From: Calliopum simillimum
Taxonomy: Eukaryota; Arthropoda; Insecta; Diptera; Lauxaniidae
Reading direction: 5' to 3'
Length of the DNA: 64,000 nt
NCBI GenBank assembly: GCA_951812925.1
Contig: OX638370.1
Location: forward strand, 4,798,001 to 4,862,000
Positions 1-12,109 of this stretch are shown here, in pieces. The notes beneath the pieces were generated by a model. That model did not search any database. It was not told where the DNA came from and worked only from the letters and a program-made list of their open reading frames with translations. The first letter of the stretch is position 1; each line of letters opens with the position of its first letter. A program made the position numbers and the translations under genes.

Positions 1-1020
1 ATAAAAAAGTGGCTCTTTGATCATTTATTGTCATACAGGGAGTCAATGAAGGAAAAATTGATTATAAAGGGAATACCCAAAATGATCATTGATTGGATAA
101 TCTATCATCAATCATTAGTCATTTATGAAGAGAGTACAGAAAAACTAACTGGGAGGTTGTCTCAAGGGAGGAGTACTGTCACCGCTCCTATGGATACTAG
201 TCATCGACGGATTATTAGAAATATATCACAAATTCGAGATCCAAGGCTTTCCTGACGATCTGGTAATTATAGTTAGATTCAGGCTTAACCCTATCATAGC
301 TGATCGAATGTAACTAGTTCTAGAGGCTGGTGCCGAGCGAAAGAACTCCAAATAAGCCCTAGTTAAGCCACTTTAATAACTTTAACCCGAAGAGGAAAAC
401 GAAACCAGGAAAAATGATGCTAAGGGTTTTAAAAAAGGCAATCTTACAGGACATTTCAAAAACCTAGATGTGTTCTGGGATACACCATGCCTTGCAGTCT
501 CCGATAAGATGAGTAAAAAGTTTGTTTTCTCTAGAAAATTCAATCAAATGACAGCGCCGAATGGTGAAGGAATTATATTAATGTAAAACAGGGCTCACAG
601 TTATTGCTCAATGTTGGGTCCAAAGTTGAAGATAGCGGCACAAGAACTGGAGTCGTGGGACCAATATTTCAAAAAGCAGTTGCAATAAGATAACAGCTTC
701 AATTTTTCACGTGGAAGCCCATGCTTTAGAGTTGTGCGTCAGAGTATGTTAACAAAGAGGCAATACCGGCTCCGACATCAGCATTTATTCAAACAGTCAA
801 GCGACACAAACTTCTTCAACATATTTCACGCTAAACTTTTCACCATCCGAGATTGTGTAAGAACCAACCAAAGCCTAAACATTTAGAGAAAACTGTCTTC
901 TTGACCAGGTGGCCAAAAAACCGTAAGTACTAAGGCTGAACTCAAAAAGTATTCTTCTATGTTTTTTGAAATTCCCTAGAGTGTGAACTACCCTGGAACT
1001 AAATGGGCCTGGCACAATAG
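1..1020 (+). pseudogene. Non-LTR retrotransposon relic: reverse transcriptase and RNase H, frameshifted
   Basis: This is the 3' half of a LINE-type polymerase read across several frames. Bases 28-165 encode the stretch before the catalytic core (KGIPKMIIDWI, then LSQG). One extra base near 169 shifts the frame, after which GVLSPLLW (from 170) and a FADD-box variant FPDDLVIIV (from 248) follow. A further shift gives WCRAKELQISPS (about 330-370), the thumb-side motif of Jockey/I/LOA-group enzymes. Around 610-640 a GSK...GTRTGV segment matches the start of RNase H, and VEAHALEL (about 712) and IYSNSQA (783-803) match its later motifs. The two catalytic RNase H aspartates appear changed (D to V and D to N) while the reverse transcriptase DD is kept. 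Several in-frame stops are present, so it is dead. The 5' part lies outside the window; the clade is not settled. Similarity fades after about 900. Confidence 0.8.
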
Positions 1021-2877
1021 AGCTCTAATTTAAATAGATATTATAATGTAATGTGGTCCAATTATAAACTGATATGATCAATTCGAATATTTTCACGAAA
1101 CAATGGGGCGTTTCATCGGGTTGAAGAAAACCCATGCGGACTTTGGAGTGTAATACCATACAAGTAAAAACTTTAATTTCATTCCACAAAGATGGTAAGT
1201 TTATTTTAGTGACTTTACTGAACTTTGAAGAAAAAAAAAAAACAAAACAATCGCTACCATATTCCTATGCAATTACCCCACATTTGGCATATGGCGTTTG
1301 TACGAGTGATTCTGTTGTTATGGCCTGTTGTAACTTCAGTGTAGATACTACAATTGACAAAATACAAAAAAAAAAAATATAACGAAGCTTTATGAAATTT
1401 ACATCAATTTTGTCAACACTTTGGGTCGTCGCAAAAGTGTTGCATTACCATAACGATGGGATAAAAGCAATAATTGATGTACTCGAACAATATGTATCTG
1501 CTATCTTTTGGATACATGAATATACATACAGAAAAGTACTATATATCGTAGTACTTAGTCAGTGGAAGAGGGCATCATCATCAAAGCACTCGACTCTGCA
1601 CACTAGATATACACTGATGGATGAATGGTTGTTTGGATGGATGGATGGATAGTTGGATGTACGAGTATCTTATACAGCGATAGACAACGAACGATTGGAT
1701 GATGGGAATATTTTTAATCATTCCCACGTTGCTATAACAATAGTGGGAATATTTTGGCAAGAAACACCATTGTGTTGTTGGCAGTAAAGTTGGTAATTGA
1801 GTCACAGCGAACACTATCAGTGGGGTATATTCACCCATCTATATGTATGTATGTGCATAAGTGGCATTGTGAGATTGTGTTTGTGTATGATGATACACAC
1901 ATGCATGCATAGTTGGCTTTATAAGCAGACAGACACTTTATTACCAGGTAAATGACTTTGCATCTAAAGTAGTTTTTCCGTTTCTTGTTTGCATTAAGCA
2001 TTTTAATTTTATTGTTTTAATAAGCAAAAATATATGTATGTATGTGGTAAATATAGTTTTTTGCAGAAAACTTGTTGACTCATTTTGAAAAAAAAAAAAA
2101 AAATACAACAAAAAAAAAAAATAAAAAAAACCAACGCAACTCTTTTTCGTTAGCAAACAAAAACGGTTCCCAGTATTTAATTTTTTGTGTTTTTTAACCG
2201 AGGCAACTGCTGCTGCTTCTTCTTTTTCTACTTCTTTTTGGGTAGTGGCATTAACGCTAAACTTTTCTTGTTTTTCTACGTGATTTTCTTTGTATTTAAA
2301 ACTAAAGGAAAGTTTTCTTAAGCACTTTTTTTTTTTTTTGTATTAAACTCCTAAGATACAAAAAGTTTATTTGTTAAATGCATTTTATTCAGTTTTGTTT
2401 GTATTGGGTTTTGGTATTTTGTTTTAACGGTTCAACTACACGTATGTGAACATTTTCGGTTTTCATTTTACTTTTAACAAAAAGTTTTATTTCTTTAACA
2501 AATTGCTTGGTTTTCTTAAAATTAGGTACATTTTTGTGAAACAAATTACTGCCACAACAACTCATATTCATACATTTGAGAAAATATTCTTTAAAAAACA
2601 GAATCCAACAAGGTAACAAGGACTTTATGTCGGTTTTCAGTGAATTTTTTGAAATTTAAGCGTAATGTCCTGGTATAAGTTGAACGGTATTATGTTCAAG
2701 TTTCTCCTATTAGATGTCCGGCTTATGATTTGTTATGTCTTCTTAGGATACAAGCTGCGTTGTTCCAGTTTTAACAGACAGCTTTAATAGTCTCTGTGAC
2801 TCCATCTAATTTAGGCTAATCATTGTCTTAATGAAACAAAACCCGAATAGCAAAATTATTTTTTTTAGAAACCCCTT
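1021..2877. other. Gene-poor AT-rich DNA with simple repeats
   Basis: No coding signal is recognised. There is a short TGGA/GGAT run near 1615-1660, several GTAT/GTATG runs (1845-1910, 2030-2045) and long A tracts around 2087-2130. Short open frames here are low-complexity. Confidence 0.5.
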
Positions 2878-3780
2878 TTCGACTTTTTTGGTCATTTTCC
2901 GACTTTTTGAACATTTTTCGACTGTTTCAAATTTATTCGAGTTTTTGAACATATTTCGACTTTAAACAATTTTCGAGATTTTGAACATTTAAGACTTTTT
3001 GAATGTTTTCGAGTTTTTAAACACTTATGGACTGTTTCAAAATTATTCGAATTTTTGAACATATTTCGACTTTTAAGCATTTTTTGAACATTTTTAAAGT
3101 TTTTGAATGTTTTCTAGTTTTTAAACACTTAACGGCTTTTGAACATTATTCGACTTTTTTAGTATTTTCCGACTTTTTGAACATTTTTCGACTGTTTTAA
3201 AACATATTTCAAATTTAAACATTTTTTGAACAATTTACGAGTTTTTAAACATTTTTCGACTTTTTGAGTGCTTTCGAGTTTTTAAACATTTATCGGCTTT
3301 TGCACTTTTTTCGACTTTTTGAACATTTTTCGAGTTTTTGAACATTTTTGGACTTTTTGAATGTTTTCGAGTTTTAAACATTTTTCGGCTATTGAACATT
3401 TTTCGACATTTTGGACATTTTTCAACTTTTTGAACATTTTTCGAATGTTTCAAAATTTTTTCGAATTTTTTAACATACTTCGATTTTAAAACATTATTGA
3501 ACATTTTTTGAGTTTTTGAACATTTTTGGACTTTTTGAATGCTTTCGAGTTTTTAAACATTTTTCGACTTTTTGACAATTTTTCGAATTTTCAGCATTTT
3601 TCGACATTCAGAATAATATTCGACATTTTGGAAATTTTTGGAATTTGTCAACATTTTTCTACCTTTCGAAACATTTTTTTGAACATTTTTAGGCTTTTTG
3701 AATGTTTTCGAGTTTTTAAACATTTTTCGACTTTCAGAACATATTTGACATTTGGCAATTTTTGGAATTTGTCAATTATT
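2878..3780 (+). repeat. 19-bp tandem array (array 1)
   Basis: The strand reads as degenerate tandem copies of a 19-bp unit, TTTTTGAACATTTTTCGAC, for about 900 bases, roughly 45 units. Copies vary by substitutions and small indels. Because 19 is not a multiple of 3, the array makes open frames with a 19-residue periodic peptide on both strands; these are not proteins. The same unit occurs in reverse orientation at 38.8 and 41.6 kb. Confidence 0.9.
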
Positions 3781-4698
3781 ATATTATAGCCACTAGATAG
3801 CATAAGAATCAATTTTTCCAAACCTCAATTATCTCAAAACTATAATTTTTGAACTATAAAATTCAAAACGCCAAAACTTTGCTAATTTAAAAAATTTTTG
3901 AGCGATTTCAGCGTTTACTTCAGAATTTTATACTTCATTCAATATATCAAAAACTCAAATTTGACCTCTGGCGAGATAAGGTAATTTTTGTCACGACATA
4001 CATACATATGTATATTACATTAATGAAATTGAACAAATGATTTGAAATGTTTTTATTTTTAGCCCTTGTACCGAGGAAACATATGAAACATTCGTAGGAA
4101 AGAATAAAGTTATGTAATATGTGGCCGTTATAAATCCGGGATATTTCCGAGACATATAGCTTGGACGTTTTTGAATCCATGTTACGAGGGTAAAATCCGG
4201 AACGGTTGGTCAGACTATTCTTGTTTCGAAATTTATTTTATGCAAATAATGCCCGAGTGAATCTTTACTTGTGATATTCAATCTTCAGAGTATGAAGCTG
4301 AAACATTCTGGTAGGATACCAAATTTTAAATGACGACATTGAAATTTTTTTATTATTTCAAAAAGTGACACAGTGACAAAATAGTAGCCTTATCTTGATA
4401 TCTGGCTTCTCATATTCTTTCTTATACATATGTATTTTGAGGTGTTGATTCCTTCATACATAAAGTGTATAGCTTTCGAGAGGTAATTTTGCTATACGGT
4501 GGATCGGTGTTAGTAAAAAATCTATGTTGTTCCGAGTAAATCGGATTTTTCAGTTTTCATCGGAAATCAAGATAATTATTCAATACATCAAATTTAAAGT
4601 TGTAGATAACAAAAAAACCTATCGAAAACGAAATGATCCGTAAATCGATTAACATAAACTGCAAAACTCGTGATAAACTGACTAAACTTCAGTAATCA
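3781..4698. other. No gene seen; AT-rich spacer
   Basis: Unrecognised intergenic or intronic DNA without splice-framed coding signal. Confidence 0.4.
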
Positions 4699-5078
4699 GG
4701 CCTGTTCCGTAATCCGCATGGTTTCAAATACTTTTCAATTAGGAGGCTTTTTGATGAAAATGGTGAGTCACACGATAAAAAGTATCAGAATCTTTTTTGT
4801 CGAGAATTACAGGTTCTTTAAATAATATTCATTTGTATTTATTAAAAACTAACTGTTTCGGAAATATTCGATAAAGTCGAATTTTTCGACTTTTTGCGGT
4901 TTTTTAAGAATTTTTCCTAAACGTTTACTTTTTCGTTAATGCAAGTCAATGTTATTTGTAGAACCTGTAATTCTCCATAAAAAAGATTTTGATACTTTTT
5001 ATCGTGTGACTCACCATTTTCATCAAAAGGCCACCTATGTGAAAAGTAATTGAAACCACACGGATTACGGAACAGGCC
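4699..5078. mobile_element. Foldback-type non-autonomous element
   Basis: The two ends are perfect inverted copies (GGCCTGTTCCGTAATCCG at 4699 and its complement ending at 5078). The inverted match continues inward with small gaps: about 4745-4830 pairs with 4950-5035, including GGTGAGTCACACGATAAAAA and its complement. The roughly 120-base centre is not paired. There is no coding capacity. No clear target duplication was found, so the superfamily is unassigned. Confidence 0.8.
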
Positions 5079-5617
5079 AGATGATTTATCTTCTACACAA
5101 TTTTATGATTAATTTTATTGTTAGCTATGTTTTTGTGAACACTTTATCTGGGCTTGTATAAGCATATGCTGACAAATGTATGAGAAAGCAAATGTGCTTA
5201 ACTTAACACAGTTAAATAAATGTGCTTAGGACAAGCACAGATAAAGTCTTCACAAAACACAGCTAATAAAATATTATTAAAAAAAGTTCGGAGAGCACAT
5301 ATTCCGTAGCAATGTAATTTTTGTTCAGTGGGGTATGCTGGTTCATGAATATGATCCATTGTAAGATATACAGTACAAGGCAAAATTTCAAATACTGAGA
5401 CATAAACCGGAAATGTGAACACATAGAAAAGGTTCAGAGAGTAGATCTACTCGTTACAAAACTAACGAAAAATTTACTTTTTTGGACATGATACAATTAT
5501 GATATTTATTTGTATGAAATTATTGTACTTGAATCATGCCCTCAACGAAATGCGACTTTTGTTCAAGTATTTTCTTTTTTACAGGACCTACTATTGGAAA
5601 TCAAATGAACGCAAATA
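5079..5617. other. No gene seen
   Basis: AT-rich spacer between two small elements. No conserved product is recognised. Confidence 0.4.
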
Positions 5618-6395
5618 CAGTCGACGTCCAATAATACGAATTATATAGTGTCAGGCCTATTCGTAAAATCGAAAAATTCGTATTAAAGCAACGAAATTTT
5701 GTTCTTTTTTTCTTTAATATTGAGACATATCGTCGGTTTAGAGATAAAACTCATTAACTCGAATATTTTATTTAAGAGAAAACATAAGTTTACTGAAAAA
5801 ATTGTAAGAAAAATAGAAAATTTATGAATTTTGGTTATGAGGAATATGGTAGAAAAACGAAAAATGCAATATATTGATAAAAAATAAAAGAAGAAATTTG
5901 AAGTAAAACACGCCAATTGTACCAGTTAAAAAAGCATGATGTGACCGATTTGGCTAAAATTTGGCATTGTTGTATTACCGATGCCTAGCATTATAAATGC
6001 GCGAAGATTTTGCTCTGGTATTATTTATTGTTAGGGTCACAAAATTGGCGATTTTTGCAAAGAAAGCTTGCTTATTAAAAATTCAAACTTTTTTTTTTAG
6101 ATTTTTCGAAACATTTTATAATTTTTCAACAATTTTTCTAAGCCCAAATATAGAGAAAAAAGCATTTCAAAACGTTCTAAAAATTCTGAAAAAATTCTCA
6201 CGTATTCTATCATGCATTCTAGGCATTTCATGCTTAACAAAAAAGCAAAGCCTACTAAGAAAAATATCTCATTCGTATTATCGAACCGTAAAATTTACCG
6301 CTGTTCGTATTATAGAATCACATGTAGAAGAAATATTGCATTCGTATTATTGGACATTCGTAATACGGAGCATTCGTATTACTGGACGTCGACTG
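5618..6395. mobile_element. pogo/Tc1-like non-autonomous element with TA duplication
   Basis: Terminal inverted repeats start CAGTCGACGTCCA at 5618 and end with the complement at 6395; the match continues through the next dozen bases (AATAATACGAAT against ATTCGTATTACT). Both ends are flanked by TA (5616-5617 and 6396-6397), the usual duplication of Tc1/mariner/pogo elements, and the CAGT start fits pogo/Tigger-type ends. The interior has many GATTCGTATTA-like internal repeats and no recognisable transposase. Length is 778 bases. A segment at 5903-5985 has a relative at 34.92-35.01 kb. Confidence 0.75.
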
Positions 6396-6532
6396 TATTG
6401 CGATTTCTGCAAATGTTGGATCAGTGAGAACAAAGCGGTACGTAATTTGTTATCCCCAAGCGACACATGATATTCATTCTCAAGGCGATGAACAAGAGTC
6501 CACAGTACACATCATTTATGACTAAATAATTA

Positions 6533-6538
6533 TTTATT
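6533..6538 (-). terminator. Candidate polyadenylation signal of Mpp6
   Basis: AATAAA on the minus strand about 90 bases after the Mpp6 stop codon. The spacing is plausible for a short fly 3' UTR. The signal is common by chance in AT-rich DNA. Confidence 0.5.
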
Positions 6539-6627
6539 TATATTACTAGCTAAGCTTTTTAAAAAATTGATTTCATTTAACATTATTTGTGCATATTAAT
6601 TTTATACATTTTCTTCCAACATATCTT

Positions 6628-7224
6628 TTACTCTTCACCTTCGTCGTCACTATCTTTTGGTTTTTGAAATTTTCCTTTCTTCTTGTCCTTGGAATTTTTA
6701 CCACCATTATTCTCATTACTATTATTGTTAATTTTTCTTTTATTTTGAAATTTCTTCTGCATCGTCTTACTTGCAGTGGGTGCTTGCTGTTGATGATAAA
6801 AAGCAGAAGCAGCCATTTCATTCACGGAAACCTCCGTGGGTTGGTCATGCCGTACATTTTGTTCACGTTCTGCTTGTTCTAACTCGAGTAAACGTTCAAT
6901 CTCTGGATTCATACCACGAAAACTCAGGCGTCCTTCTATTAATCCTTCACAGCGTATAAAGCTTGGTTCCATAATAAAATTGGAGTTACTTTGATTCAGC
7001 ATTCGTTCGGTAATTTCATTTGAATACATGGAACGTCCTTCGGTGCAAAAAGAATGTAATTTAAAATGAGAATATGTAAATTCATATTGAGAAAGTATAA
7101 ACTAAATTCAGAAACACTAACCTTCGGCATCTGCGATTTCTTTATCAACTTTTACCTTTGTGCGCTGCATAAATTTCATCTCCAAGATGCCTTTGGAGAG
7201 TTTTGGTTTAATTTTGGCCGACAT
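6628..7224 (-). CDS. Mpp6: M-phase phosphoprotein 6 homologue (nuclear exosome cofactor), two exons
   Basis: Two exons: 7224-7122 and 7037-6628, joined by an 83- to 84-base intron (donor GTTAGT, acceptor AAG) that splits a Gly codon. The start follows CACAAAATG, a good fly context. The product is about 170 residues; the human protein has 160. Residues 8-22 (LSKGILEMKFMQRTK) match the conserved N-terminal motif of MPP6, and about residue 72 the signature GRLSFRGMNPEIERLLE appears. The C-terminus is Lys-rich and acidic, ending FQKPKDSDDEGEE, where the human protein ends FLKPQD. In the family, MPP6 binds RNA and docks on the RNA exosome, helping recruit the MTR4 helicase for processing of 5.8S rRNA and other nuclear transcripts. 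Both exons are open and no break is seen. Function is inferred from homology. Confidence 0.88.
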
Positions 7225-7824
7225 TTTGTGTGTATTATTTCTTTTAAATTAAGTTAAATATATATTTTTAATTAAAATCACTAAAAACGTGCCGAACAAC
7301 AGAGCAAAACAAGTATGTACAAGAAAATGAGAACTGTCAAAAACACCACGTAGAGCATTGCCAGAAGCAAACTTTCAATTTAAGCCAATGGGTGTGTTTA
7401 TAGGATCGAAACGAGATCGAAACGTCTCATTCATTTTTATTTCAAATGAAAAATATTTTTAAACGAGTTATGACTAGATCTGGAGGAACGAACGATTCAG
7501 GATCTTTCAAGAGGTTACATTTTAAATTAAAAAAAAACACTGTTTTTTTTTTGTGAAATCAAAATCTAGGTTTAAGCACAGAAAAAAAAACTATGCAGCA
7601 TTTTCGTTTTTCAAAAAAATTACGCATATTATCTGCCCTTTTTCGAAATGTTGAATTTTTCGTTCATTTCCAAATAAATTTTAGTTCTGTAAAATATACG
7701 TTTTCGTTTCTACAAAATGCTACATCGACGTTTAAATTCGACGGTCCAAATAATTCTGCCCCCAATTATTGCCAAAAGTAGAAACATACATATATTTCCA
7801 AATCGCCATCTGATGGCAATTTTA
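7225..7824. other. Mpp6 upstream region
   Basis: Contains the presumed Mpp6 5' UTR and promoter read on the minus strand, then unrecognised AT-rich DNA. No defined core promoter motif could be fixed. Confidence 0.35.
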
Positions 7825-8814
7825 AGGGCCATCTACACGGACAGTTTTACATCAAGACTTACCTGTACAAACCAGCAAAAGTCAACTTTGCACAGTCCAA
7901 ATGTGTGAACTGTGTTCTCTTTGAATTTCAAACGATTTCTTGCGCAAACTAAGCTTGTACAACGACGTATATTTTTATCAAGATACACAGTTCGTTACTG
8001 CGGTCTGTGGAATTTGATAAAATTGATAAAATGTTGCTGAAAGCGGACAAACGAAATGTCTAAATACGTTTGTTTTTTGAATTTTGCGTCTGTTTAATAT
8101 AAAATTTTTAATAAATCAAACGCAGCGTTGGCATAGCAACATTTTATTCCTCTTTGAACAATTTTATTTGTGTCTAGCCAAATTGCACAGACCGGCGAGT
8201 AAGTCAAACGAATAAAATTTGGGTATCTTATTTATTATAATTGGCCCTATGCTCCTCCTAGGAGTTAAAGGAGAATACATACATACATTTATATACGTCG
8301 TTGGCTTGTACAGTCAAGTTGGAATGTCTGGAAGGCGCACAAGCCATGCCTTCTATTTATTGGTTAAATTTCACAGTTCAAATGCATTTATATTGCATGT
8401 GGTAGCTCTGTCATGAAAATTATGCAATTTTTCGTTAATCGCTTTTGAAAAATAGCAAAAGAAAAAAATTCAGATGAAAATAAAATTTTTGCTAGACGAC
8501 ATTTTTCTATGAAAATGAAGTATAGGTACTGAAAACTGCACAGACTAGCCTGTGACGTGAGGGCGCAATAAAAAAAGTATGCGCATACTCTCTAGATTGC
8601 ACAAACTAGGCTTGCGCAGGTAAGACTGTACGTGTGGACGGGCATGATTCAATAACAATAGTTATGGCAAGTTGTCAAAATAAATAAAAATGGAACGCTG
8701 ATCTTGCCTTGCTATCTGTCAAAAGACTAGAAAATTTTGACATTTTCGTAGTTTAAGAAGAAGCAGCATTTGTTATCGCTGCAACCAGGGTAATTCAAAC
8801 ATGTGGACGGCCCT
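7825..8814. mobile_element. PIF/Harbinger-like non-autonomous element, TTA duplication
   Basis: The left end AGGGCCATCTACACG (7825) and the right end GTGGACGGCCCT (to 8814) are imperfect inverted repeats. Each is flanked by TTA (7822-7824 and 8815-8817), as expected for PIF/Harbinger insertions. A second inverted match lies just inside (AAGACTTACCTGTACAA near 7855 and CAGGTAAGACTGTACGT near 8618). There is no transposase. The interior carries a 45-base segment (CTCCTCCTAGGAGTTAAAGG, near 8250) that recurs inverted at 42.53-42.58 kb. Confidence 0.6.
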
Positions 8815-8974
8815 TTAGGAACTAAATGAACAGTTTTTTTTATTTAACCAAAGAAAATACCAACCAATGCGTTTATCGGCACGATAATTTCAAAACTGAT
8901 GCTTATACAATGTTTCCACTGAAGATTTAAATCTGCTGAAGTTAGTACCTAAATCACATCGTTTAATCCTACTC

Positions 8975-9270
8975 ATTTCCATCGGCCGAAATAGATTTAA
9001 TTCTGTCAGTAAATGCCAGAAGGAGTAAAATTAAACTTGAATTTCATTTTCTTTACATTTATCTTCCATTTGCTTTGTATTTACTGACAATTGTCATAGT
9101 TCAGGAGTGTCACTTGGTCGAAAATAGCCAAAAACGGAAGCCTTGCTGTGATTAATGCACAGATTTAAGTTAAACCTCAGCAGAAACGATTTATTTTTGT
9201 ATGGTAAATCATCAAGATTTCGAGATTTTAAATGTCATTACTATAAAAAATAAATCTCTCTCGGCCTGTG
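8975..9270 (+). repeat. Dispersed repeat, copy 1 (mate at 16.39 kb)
   Basis: Begins GGCCGAAATAGATTTAATT and ends with a partly inverted AAATAAATCTCTCTCGGCC. It shares long stretches with 16,391-16,692 in the same orientation, for example AGTGTCACTTGGTCGAAAA and TTTATTTTTGTATGGTAAAT. The ends look like a small inverted-repeat element. Non-coding. Confidence 0.65.
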
Positions 9271-10030
9271 AATTAGAATTTGAAGCCATGTAAAACAGAA
9301 ACTACATCTTATAGCTATAAATATTTACAATTTTTCGTTTTTGTTCAATTAGAGAGAATATGTTAAAAATATCATGCTTTGCTTTTTTCGCACATGGCAA
9401 TGCCATGATTACTGATCTTATCTTATCAGAACATTAACGACACAAACCCAGGGCAAGAGAAAAAAGAAACAGCGCCGAAACAAACGATAAAGAAGAATTA
9501 ATAAAAACGAAACTTAATACACAACAAAAAGTAGTGTTTGAGGAAAAAAGGTATTATTATCTGCTGTGTGATGAAGTGCAACAGCAAAGACAACACAACA
9601 ACAACGTAGGGAATCTAAATGATCTCCGCGAATCGCGTAACGTCGTAAGTCAAAAAACCGCAAAGTTAAAGAAATCGCTTTATTTTTAGAGAGGGAAAAT
9701 AAAATGCAGAAACAAAGTGGAAGAGTGTAAGTCATCTCGTAAAATAATAAATGTGAGAAATGTAATAAAACAAAACTGTGTGTGTGCCTGTGTAAATGTT
9801 AAATGCATTAAAGTGAATTTCCAAAATAAATGTGTGAAATGTAGCAAGTGCAACGATACAGAGAAAAAAAACAAAATTCAAAAGACCTAAAACAGCAAAA
9901 CAATAAAAGCGACGAAACACAAGGAAGAGCAAAAACAAGCGAGAAATAGAAATGCATCTTGGATGCTAGAGTTGCCATCATTTTATATTAATTTTGGTAA
10001 ATGTAAATATTTAAGTACGCCTACAATTCT
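9271..10030. other. No gene seen; A-rich, possibly transcribed leader
   Basis: From about 9430 to 9960 the plus strand is A-rich and T-poor with AACA/ACAAC motifs, a composition often seen in fly 5' leaders. No start codon with a credible product is present. Confidence 0.3.
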
Positions 10031-10381
10031 GTGGACTTTTGACAAAACAACCTAACTCGAAACTGGCAACTTTTCAGGAGAGCCTAAAAACTGATTAACT
10101 ACTTTTCAATAATGTGGCACAATTTCGTTGATGCAGCGTTGAATCTCCTCTTTCCATACATTACTAATCTTAAAGTGTCGGCTGTCGAATTATTTTTTCT
10201 TTTGGTTCATAGCACTTTACCGCGCGAATGGCGCTAAGTTCAAATCCCTTATATCTCTGGAACAAGAAATCATAGAGACATGGTGATTATACCGATAGAT
10301 GCGTATTTAAATTTTATATTTAGCACTAAAATCCTGGGGAATTGCCTTATCTCGACTCAGGTTGTTTTGTCATAAGTCCAC
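10031..10381. mobile_element. Small inverted-repeat element (MITE)
   Basis: The left end GTGGACTTTTGACAAAACAA and the right end, whose complement is GTGGACTTATGACAAAACAA, match over about 30 bases with one or two changes. The 350-base interior is non-coding. No target duplication is obvious, so the family is open. Confidence 0.7.
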
Positions 10382-10499
10382 TGAGTTTATGAGAAACATC
10401 CAATAAAGACCGATTTTTAGAACAAGGTTGCTTTTGGTTCCAAAACCCGATTTTTTTTTGTGGGCAAAATAGGGCTTTCGAAATTAATTATAACAACAC

Positions 10500-10930
10500 C
10501 AACAACAAAAGTGAATCAGACCTAGTTTCGGAGATAAAGCAATAGGAAGATCGCGATATATCTTCTTTAAAACCCGGTATGAATTCATAACCCCTTGATG
10601 CATTTTAATAACATTGATGTAATTATAAGGTATTTTAACAGAATGCAAAATTGGTGTACAAAAGTTTTAAATCTGAGGTAGGGTTTTCAAGATATGGCGA
10701 ATTTTCAAAAACAGCATTTTTTTAAGCTATTATTTTTTCCAAAAAAAGGCTTAGTAACACACAGTTTCAGTAACAAAATAAGGAAGTCTCATCTATATCC
10801 TTTAATTTAATATGAGATTTTTACCTGATTTTGCTTCGCTAGTAAATTTTCATAAATCAATATCCCGGACTTCCGATGGGTATATCTCCGAAACTGGGCC
10901 CGAGACACACTTTTTAACTGCACATTCTGT
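10500..10930. repeat. Inverted pair of the CCTAGTTTCGGAGATA repeat
   Basis: A plus-oriented copy (from about 10,527, CCTAGTTTCGGAGATA) faces a minus-oriented copy (TATATCTCCGAAACTGGGCC near 10,880). Both belong to the same family as the hairpin at 12.37 kb and the copy at 53.59 kb. Non-coding. Confidence 0.6.
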
Positions 10931-11565
10931 GTTAGAATTATAAGCTTAACAAGAAAAGTTTGATGTAGTCTAAATTTGGCTTTGGAACCATAAGTAAACT
11001 TAAGCCCGATTTTTTAGACGTTTTCACCATTTTGATGGTTTTTATTGAAAATCTCCTAAACCGCACATTTTCCTTACACACACATACATACGCAGGTTCT
11101 AACAAAAATTCGCTGAGTGCTAGTTTCGTTCTTTTTAAAAAATTCAAAGATGTAAGACAATTCATCATTGTCTTACGATACCCCATTAAAAATTTCAAAA
11201 AAATCGATCGCAATGGAGACGAGAAAAAGTAATATAGCTGATGAAAAGTCGAAAGAAATTCCGAAATCAACATAGTAAGGCGATTCTTTACGACTCAAGC
11301 TAGTACAAATTTCCAAAGCAAAATCGTGGCAGGTGGTGAGCTTTGGTTTTATAAGTTCGACCTGAAAACCAAACAACAGTGGCATGGACAAAAAAAAAAA
11401 AAAAAAAAAAATATCGGCAACAAAATTGACTATCTTTATTGCGACTCTGCCGTCACCCAGCACCATATTTTCCGGATCTGGCTTGTGATTTGGTATGTTC
11501 ACTTTGTCCATCCGTCTGTAACGCAGAGAGAATGAGGCATGGCAGGTATATAAAAGTATATACAT
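10931..11565. other. No gene seen
   Basis: Contains a 22-base A tract at about 11,391-11,412. Short open frames on both strands are not recognisable as protein. Confidence 0.4.
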
Positions 11566-11877
11566 TAGGCCGGGTCAATTTGTTCGGGAGGCAAAAAATT
11601 GGCAAAGCAACAAAAAAATTTATGAAAAATTCTAAAAACTTTGCCCAAGAAACCATGGGTCTAAAATCAATATCATATAAGATTATTCAAAGTATTTGAA
11701 TTTTTTGTTTTTTTTTTTTTTCATTGAATTTTAAAGTACTTCATCAAATCTCAACGCAGTTTTCGGCGGCTCGATATTGATTTTTGTCCTGTGGTTTCTT
11801 GGGCAAAGTTTTTTAGAATTTTTAGTTGATCGTTTTGTTGCTATACTCTTTGCCGCAAAAGAATGTGACCCGGCCTA
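11566..11877. mobile_element. hAT-like non-autonomous element with 8-bp target duplication
   Basis: Terminal inverted repeats TAGGCCGGGTCA (11,566) and TGACCCGGCCTA (to 11,877), extended inward by long imperfect pairing around TTTGCCCAAGAAACCA and its complement. The element is flanked on both sides by ATATACAT (11,558-11,565 and 11,878-11,885). An 8-bp duplication is the hallmark of the hAT superfamily. It is 312 bases long with no coding capacity and folds almost entirely on itself. Confidence 0.85.
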
Positions 11878-12109
11878 ATATACATATTATATTGATCAGT
11901 GTCACCTCCTGAGCCGATATAGCCATCTCCTTCTGTCTGGTTGGCTGGGTGGCTGTTTGTGCAAATATTTTTCAGTGGCTTCGTTGTAAAAGTAAGCCCG
12001 TGGTATTGAAAATGGCTAAAATCAGTCAACGGACATGCCGACCGCCCATACAAAAATACATTCTAATGCAATGAGCATTATTTGCGATAACGCAAGCGAA
12101 TTACACATA

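Noticed and set aside
5997..6470. 157-codon frame inside the pogo-like element
   Set aside because: No helix-turn-helix or DDE motif; Phe/Lys-rich and spans the terminal repeat into the flank.
6589..6882. 97-codon plus-strand frame
   Set aside because: Antisense shadow of the Mpp6 exon.
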